Below are positions 60,329 through 64,000 of a stretch of DNA of 64,000 nucleotides, piece after piece; position 1 is the stretch's first letter, and every line of letters starts with the position of its first letter. The stretch comes from Scleromatobacter sp045810285 (GTDB taxonomy: Bacteria > Pseudomonadota > Gammaproteobacteria > Burkholderiales > Burkholderiaceae_C). The notes beneath the pieces were generated by a model. It made no database searches and was not told the origin of the DNA. It worked only from the letters and a program-made list of their open reading frames with translations. The stretch is from positions 1-64,000 of the forward strand of contig JBJMWE010000110.1 of assembly GCA_045810285.1 (NCBI GenBank), read 5' to 3'. The position numbers were made by a program, and so were the translations under genes.

Positions 60329-60967
60329 TCAACCCTGCCGCGGCGAGACCGTCATGTGCAGGCCCTGCGGCGTCACCGTGATCGGCGAGGCGACCAGGCC
60401 CAGGCGATCCATCTCGTCGGCCTGCGCGGGCTTCATGCGGTACAGCACCAGGTCCTCCAGCGCGTTCTCGGCCACCAGGCCGCCGATGCGCTGCGCCGCG
60501 CCGTGCAGGTTGCTCGATCCGCTGGCCAGCGTCAGTTCGCGCACGCGCACCCCGGTCATGCGGATCGTGTGGTCGGACGCCTGGAAGCGCAGTCCGTAGT
60601 CGAGCTTGACGTGCGCCGTGGCCGTGTTGCCGAACAGGCGGTCGACCGCGGCGACGTCGAGCTCCGTGCCGACGCGGTTGCCCGCCGGGAGCAGCGTGAG
60701 CACCGGGTTCGTCACGGACAGGTCGATGACTTCGGCCACCTTGCGCTCCATCGGGAACTGGCGCGCCAGCAGCAGGGTGAGCTGGGATTCGCTGATGTCG
60801 ACGTCGTGCGTGCCCAGCAGCCCGGCGCAGCCCGACAGCACCGCGAGCAGCACCAGCACGCCAGCCCACAGTGCGCCCGCCGCCACGCTGACGCGGAGCA
60901 CGGCGCGCCGCCGGTATCGCCGTCCCACGGGCTCGCGGGCCCCGCCGCTGATGCATGCGCTGATCAT
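60329..60967 (-). CDS. DUF1439-type lipoprotein (YceB-like)
   Basis: A 212-residue lipoprotein with an unusually long basic N-terminus before the hydrophobic core (WAGVLVLLAVLSGC, lipid Cys47). The mature domain resembles DUF1439/YceB proteins: VDISESQLTLLLARQFPMER, then VTNPVLTLLPAGNRVGTELD and VKLDYGLRFQASDHTIRMTG. These have a tubular lipid-binding-like fold and no proven function; an inference is lipid handling between membranes. Start ATG at 60967; a later start would give a more typical signal length. Confidence 0.82.
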   Translation of the reverse strand: MISACISGGAREPVGRRYRRRAVLRVSVAAGALWAGVLVLLAVLSGCAGLLGTHDVDISESQLTLLLARQFPMERKVAEVIDLSVTNPVLTLLPAGNRVGTELDVAAVDRLFGNTATAHVKLDYGLRFQASDHTIRMTGVRVRELTLASGSSNLHGAAQRIGGLVAENALEDLVLYRMKPAQADEMDRLGLVASPITVTPQGLHMTVSPRQG

Positions 60968-61114
60968 GTGTGGCTCTCTCGTTGCCCGGCGCGAAGGCGC
61001 CGGGCCTGAGCCTTTCAACGCACGGCGGGGGCGCCGGGAGGACAGGCCGGGCGGTCCGCATGCGTCCGCAAACGCAGGACGCGATTGCCCGTGCGGGGGG
61101 ATGCTGCTACATTA

Positions 61115-61137
61115 CTGACCAACGAGTCATTAACGAC
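61115..61137 (+). promoter_or_regulatory. Candidate TetR operator
   Basis: TTACTGACCAACGAGTCATTAA region, with the inverted repeat TGAC-6 bases-GTCA at 61116-61129, directly before the TetR start codon. AT-rich against its surroundings. Suggests autoregulation. Confidence 0.45.
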
Positions 61138-61833
61138 ATGCCCCCGTTTTCCTCCGACCCCTGCCTGTTCCGTCGCCGCCGCAAGGACGCCCGCCCGGCC
61201 GAATTGCTCGAGGCGGCGCTGACGCTGTTCGTCGAGAAGGGGTTCGCGGCCACCCGCAGCGAGGAAGTCGCCAAGGCGGCCGGGGTGTCCAAGGGCACGC
61301 TGTACCTGTATTTCCCGAGCAAGGAAGAACTGCTCAAGGCGGTGATCCAGCACTTCATGGGCACCGAGATCGAGACCGGCATCCAGGAGGCCGCCGCGGC
61401 CGACGGCCCGATCGCCGAGGTCATGGAGACCCTGCTGGTCAACTGGTGGCGGCGCATCTATGAAGGCCCGGCCTCGGGCGTGTTCAAGCTGATGATCACC
61501 GAGGTGCGCAACTTCCCCGAGATCGGCGAGTTCTGGGTCGAGCGCGTCGTCGCGCCGGGCCATGCCATCGTCTCCGGCCTGATCCGGCGCGGGATCGACC
61601 GCGGCGAATTCGAGGTGGACGACGTCGACTCCGCCGTCCACTCCATCCTGATGCCGCTGATCCTGGAGTGCATCCACAAGCATTCCTTCATGGCCTGCGG
61701 CATCGGCAAGGACATGGACATCGATCCCGTGACCTTCATGCATTCGCACCTGAGGCTCGTTTTCAAGGGCATGGCGGCGCGCCCGCCGGCGCCGGCCCCC
61801 GGCGGGGGTCGAAAGGCCGGCCAGCCCGCATAG
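61138..61833 (+). CDS. TetR/AcrR family transcriptional regulator
   Basis: A 231-residue repressor. Residues about 18-64 form the TetR helix-turn-helix (ELLEAALTLFVEKGFAATRS, then EEVAKAAGVSKGTLYLYFPS). The C-terminal ligand domain includes LLVNWWRRIYEGPASGVFKL and HSILMPLILECIHKHSFM, the TetR_C-like pattern of AcrR-type efflux regulators. The ATG at 61138 follows a candidate operator. Downstream on the same strand lie a PCMT-like gene and a tolC-family gene, so control of an efflux system is plausible. Confidence 0.9.
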   Translation: MPPFSSDPCLFRRRRKDARPAELLEAALTLFVEKGFAATRSEEVAKAAGVSKGTLYLYFPSKEELLKAVIQHFMGTEIETGIQEAAAADGPIAEVMETLLVNWWRRIYEGPASGVFKLMITEVRNFPEIGEFWVERVVAPGHAIVSGLIRRGIDRGEFEVDDVDSAVHSILMPLILECIHKHSFMACGIGKDMDIDPVTFMHSHLRLVFKGMAARPPAPAPGGGRKAGQPA

Positions 61834-61881
61834 AATTTGAGGGTTTGCCCGCAAGGCCCCCTTTCGCTCCGAGGAAGAGAC

Positions 61882-62535
61882 ATGAACATCGAACAAGCCC
61901 GTTTCAACATGATCGAACAGCAGATCCGCCCCTGGGACGTGCTGGACAAGGGCGTGCTGGGGCTGCTGGCCATCGTGCGCCGCGAGGATTTCGTGCCGGC
62001 CGCCTGCAGGTCCCTGGCCTTCGTCGACACCGAGGTGCCGCTGCCCGAGGGCGAGTCGATGCTGCCCCCGCGCGTGGAGGCCCGCATGCTGCAGGACCTG
62101 CAGGTGCAGCGCCACGAGCGCGTGCTGGAGATCGGCGCGGGCTCGGGCTTCATGGCGGCGCTGCTGGGCCACCGCGCGCAGAGCGTGATCTCGCTGGAGA
62201 TCAAGCCGGTGCTGGCCAGGCTGGCCACCGAGAACCTGCGCCGCAGCGGCGTGTCCAACGTCAGCGTGGTGCAGGCCGACGGCTCGCACGGCTATCCCTC
62301 GGAAGGCCCGTTCGACGCGATCATGCTGTCCGGTTCGGTCTCCAAGGTGCCCGAAGAACTGCTCAAGCAACTCAAGCCGGGCGGCCGCCTGGTGGCGATC
62401 GAGGGCGACGAGCCCGTGATGGCGGCGGTCCGCTACACCGCCAACGCCGACGGCAGCTTCTCGCGCGTGAGCCTGTTCGACCTGGACGCCCCGCGCCTGG
62501 TCGGCTTCCCGGAACCCGCGCGGTTCCATTTCTGA
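61882..62535 (+). CDS. Protein-L-isoaspartate O-methyltransferase family protein
   Basis: A 217-residue SAM-dependent methyltransferase of the PCMT group (ARFNMIEQQIRPWDVLD, then FVDTEVPLPEGESMLPPRVE and motif I VLEIGAGSGFMAALL). Some PCMT-like proteins of this shorter, betaproteobacterial type lie before tolC and are not known to repair isoaspartate, so the exact reaction is uncertain. GAGGAAGAG lies before the ATG. The TolC gene follows after a 229-base gap. Confidence 0.88.
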   Translation: MNIEQARFNMIEQQIRPWDVLDKGVLGLLAIVRREDFVPAACRSLAFVDTEVPLPEGESMLPPRVEARMLQDLQVQRHERVLEIGAGSGFMAALLGHRAQSVISLEIKPVLARLATENLRRSGVSNVSVVQADGSHGYPSEGPFDAIMLSGSVSKVPEELLKQLKPGGRLVAIEGDEPVMAAVRYTANADGSFSRVSLFDLDAPRLVGFPEPARFHF

Positions 62536-62562
62536 TCCAGTTCCTCGAACAGACAGCGCATG

Positions 62563-62589
62563 CCGGAAGGCCCTCGTGCGGCCTTCCGG
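62563..62589 (+). terminator. Hairpin after the PCMT-like gene
   Basis: Perfect 10-bp stem CCGGAAGGCC / GGCCTTCCGG with a 7-base loop, 28 bases after the stop codon. There is no following T-run, so it may be a Rho-assisted terminator or an RNA-stabilising hairpin. Confidence 0.5.
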
Positions 62590-62764
62590 GGGAACGCTGC
62601 GCCTCGCAGTCGATCGATGGCGGCCCGTCCGCAGTCTGTCGGCTGAAAACGTCGTCAGGGGGTGCGCCGGCTGCAGGTCGTCGCATCGAGCGTGCATCGT
62701 GGCCCGCAAGGCCGTACAAACCTGTCCCAACGCCGAACACGGCCAGAACAACCAAGGATTCCGC

Positions 62765-64000
62765 ATGTCCATTACGCGCCCCGGTCTCGCCTCGATGTCG
62801 CCGGCCGTCAAGCCGATCGTCGGTGCCCTCCTCCTGGCATTCGGCGCCGCCGGCGTGCAGGCCCAGAGCCTGACCGAGGTCGTGCAGGCCGCGCGCAGCG
62901 TCGATGCCACGTACCTGGGGGCGCGCTCCAGCGCCGACGCCGCGCGCTACAAGTACGAGCAGGCCCGCGCGCTGCACCTGCCCAGCGCGAACGCCACCGT
63001 CGTGGGCAGCCGCCAGACGTCGGACACGCCGTACGTGCCGTCGCAGACCAGCGGCGCCACCAACAGCGTGGCTGCCACGATCAACGCGCAGCAGACGCTG
63101 TTCAATCGCGCCAACGACCTGCAGATCGACGAAGCGCAGAAGGCCGTCGACGTGGCGGAGTCGCAGCTCGCGCAGGCCGACGAGGACCTGATCGTGCGGG
63201 TCTCGCAGGCCTACTTCAACGTGCTGGCCGCCAACGACGCGCTGCAGTCGGTGCAGGGCAACAGCAAGGCGATCGGCGAGCAGCTGGCATCGGCAAAGCG
63301 CAACTTCGAGGTGGGCAACGCCACCATCACCGACACGCGCGAAGCCGAGGCGCGCGCCGACCTGGCGCATTCACAGGAGATCGCCGCCGAGAACGACCTG
63401 GTGGTGGCCAAGGTCACGCTCGACCAGCTGGTCGGCCGCAACGGCGTCACGCCGCACCCGCTCGTCCTGCCCGCGGTGCTGCCACCGGTGGTGCCCAGCC
63501 AGGCCTCCGACTGGGTCGCGATGGCCGAAGCGGACAGTCCGGCAATGAAGCAGGCGCGCCTGAGGCTGGAGATCGCGCAGCTCACCACGGCCGAGGCGAA
63601 GGCCGGGCACCTGCCCACGCTGACCGTCGGCGGGCAGTACGGCCGCGCCCACACGACCACGTCCTTCAGCAACAGCGACGCCCAGGTCTACGGACCCGGC
63701 GGCCGCTTCAGCGGCAACGGCCACAGCGGCGGCGTCAATGTCACCCTGACGGTGCCGCTGTTCGCCGGTTTCGCCGTGCAGAATCGCGTGCGCGAGACCC
63801 TGGCCCTCGAGGAGAAGGCCCGCACCGACGCCGAAGGCGCGCACAACACCGTGGTGCTCGGCACCCGCACCGCCTTCGTCACGGCGCAGACGCAGGCCGC
63901 GCAGGTCAAGGCGCTGGAAGCCGCCGAGGCCTCCAGCAAGCTGGCGCTCGACGCCACGCAGCTGGGCTACAAGGTGGGCGTGAAGGTCAATCTCGACGTG
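62765..64000 (+). CDS. tolC: TolC family outer-membrane efflux protein (cut by window edge)
   Basis: At least 412 residues of an outer-membrane channel used by efflux pumps or type I secretion. A signal peptide (VGALLLAFGAAGVQAQ) is followed by the two halves of the TolC fold: SLTEVVQAARSVDATYLGAR, helices with QQTLFNRANDLQIDEAQKAV, the ADEDLIVRVSQAYFNVLAA and the second repeat LTVGGQYGRAHTT, VNVTLTVPLFAGFAVQNRV. Reading frame continues past the window. It fits the TolC/type I secretion subgroup; which pump it serves cannot be told. TetR upstream may regulate it. Confidence 0.92.
   Translation, partial: MSITRPGLASMSPAVKPIVGALLLAFGAAGVQAQSLTEVVQAARSVDATYLGARSSADAARYKYEQARALHLPSANATVVGSRQTSDTPYVPSQTSGATNSVAATINAQQTLFNRANDLQIDEAQKAVDVAESQLAQADEDLIVRVSQAYFNVLAANDALQSVQGNSKAIGEQLASAKRNFEVGNATITDTREAEARADLAHSQEIAAENDLVVAKVTLDQLVGRNGVTPHPLVLPAVLPPVVPSQASDWVAMAEADSPAMKQARLRLEIAQLTTAEAKAGHLPTLTVGGQYGRAHTTTSFSNSDAQVYGPGGRFSGNGHSGGVNVTLTVPLFAGFAVQNRVRETLALEEKARTDAEGAHNTVVLGTRTAFVTAQTQAAQVKALEAAEASSKLALDATQLGYKVGVKVNLDV

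Noticed and set aside
62155..62535. Calling the PCMT-like gene a proven isoaspartate repair enzyme (pcm)
   Set aside because: The protein is shorter than pcm and lies next to tolC, a placement of divergent family members whose reaction is not established.

Overview
The window is a 64-kb piece of a high-GC chromosome, most likely from a member of the Burkholderiales (Betaproteobacteria). This rests on gene content and neighbourhoods rather than on any marker search: dapA next to bamC, a 3-hydroxybutyrate dehydrogenase beside a patatin-like phospholipase, parE and parC close together, RoxA/YcfD-type L16 hydroxylase, CoaBC, Dut and a GabR-like MocR regulator beside gabT-gabD. Most of the window is ordinary housekeeping DNA, cut off on both sides: comEC is truncated at the left edge and a tolC-family gene at the right edge.

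Region by region. 1-3006: comEC (partial), a flavin-reductase-like gene, a NIPSNAP-like gene and an ArsR-type regulator. About 3.0-12.75 kb: an accessory island, visibly less GC-rich than the rest, made of small genes for secreted, membrane or unknown proteins. Nearly all lie on the minus strand. Most are followed, within a few bases to about 25 bases of the stop codon, by one copy of a degenerate element of about 40-55 bp, always in the same orientation. It holds an AbiV-type HEPN protein, an AHH-nuclease toxin relic overlapping an intact Imm11-like immunity gene, and at the far end a truncated second Imm11-like gene. The layout resembles an integron-type cassette array, but no integrase is in the window and the repeat is not a canonical attC. 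12.9-23 kb: ridA-dsbB-FAD oxidoreductase operon, YeeE/YedE transporter, patatin/cupin/3-hydroxybutyrate dehydrogenase with a divergent LysR regulator, an ECF sigma factor with a tiny zinc-binding anti-sigma partner, an amidohydrolase and a secreted RidA-like protein. 23-30 kb: topoisomerase IV (parC, parE) around a lytic transglycosylase and a GNAT gene. 30-39.5 kb: a methyltransferase, dapA-bamC, an alanine-rich lipoprotein, an L16 hydroxylase pair, a SlyD-like isomerase, dut, coaBC, a SEC-C protein and a YhhY-like acetyltransferase behind a possible attenuator. 39.6-49.4 kb: alaS, a coiled-coil membrane protein and the GABA catabolism locus (MocR regulator, gabT, gabD). 49.5-64 kb: a degenerate GGDEF protein, tRNA-Gly(CCC), lipoproteins, a chemotaxis receptor, AraC/Fsr efflux pair, dacB, trmB, uppP, a DUF1439-like lipoprotein, a TetR regulator, a PCMT-like methyltransferase and a TolC-family protein.

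Two unrelated families of REP-like palindromes are scattered between genes: one built on GGTGTCAGGTCTTGAA (three clusters at 27.5, 36.5 and 45.1 kb) and one on GTAGGGCGGGTTAGCCG (an inverted pair at 49.4-49.55 kb). The most unusual part of the window is the 3-12.75 kb island. Family names given for hypothetical genes come from motif recognition by eye, not from database searches.
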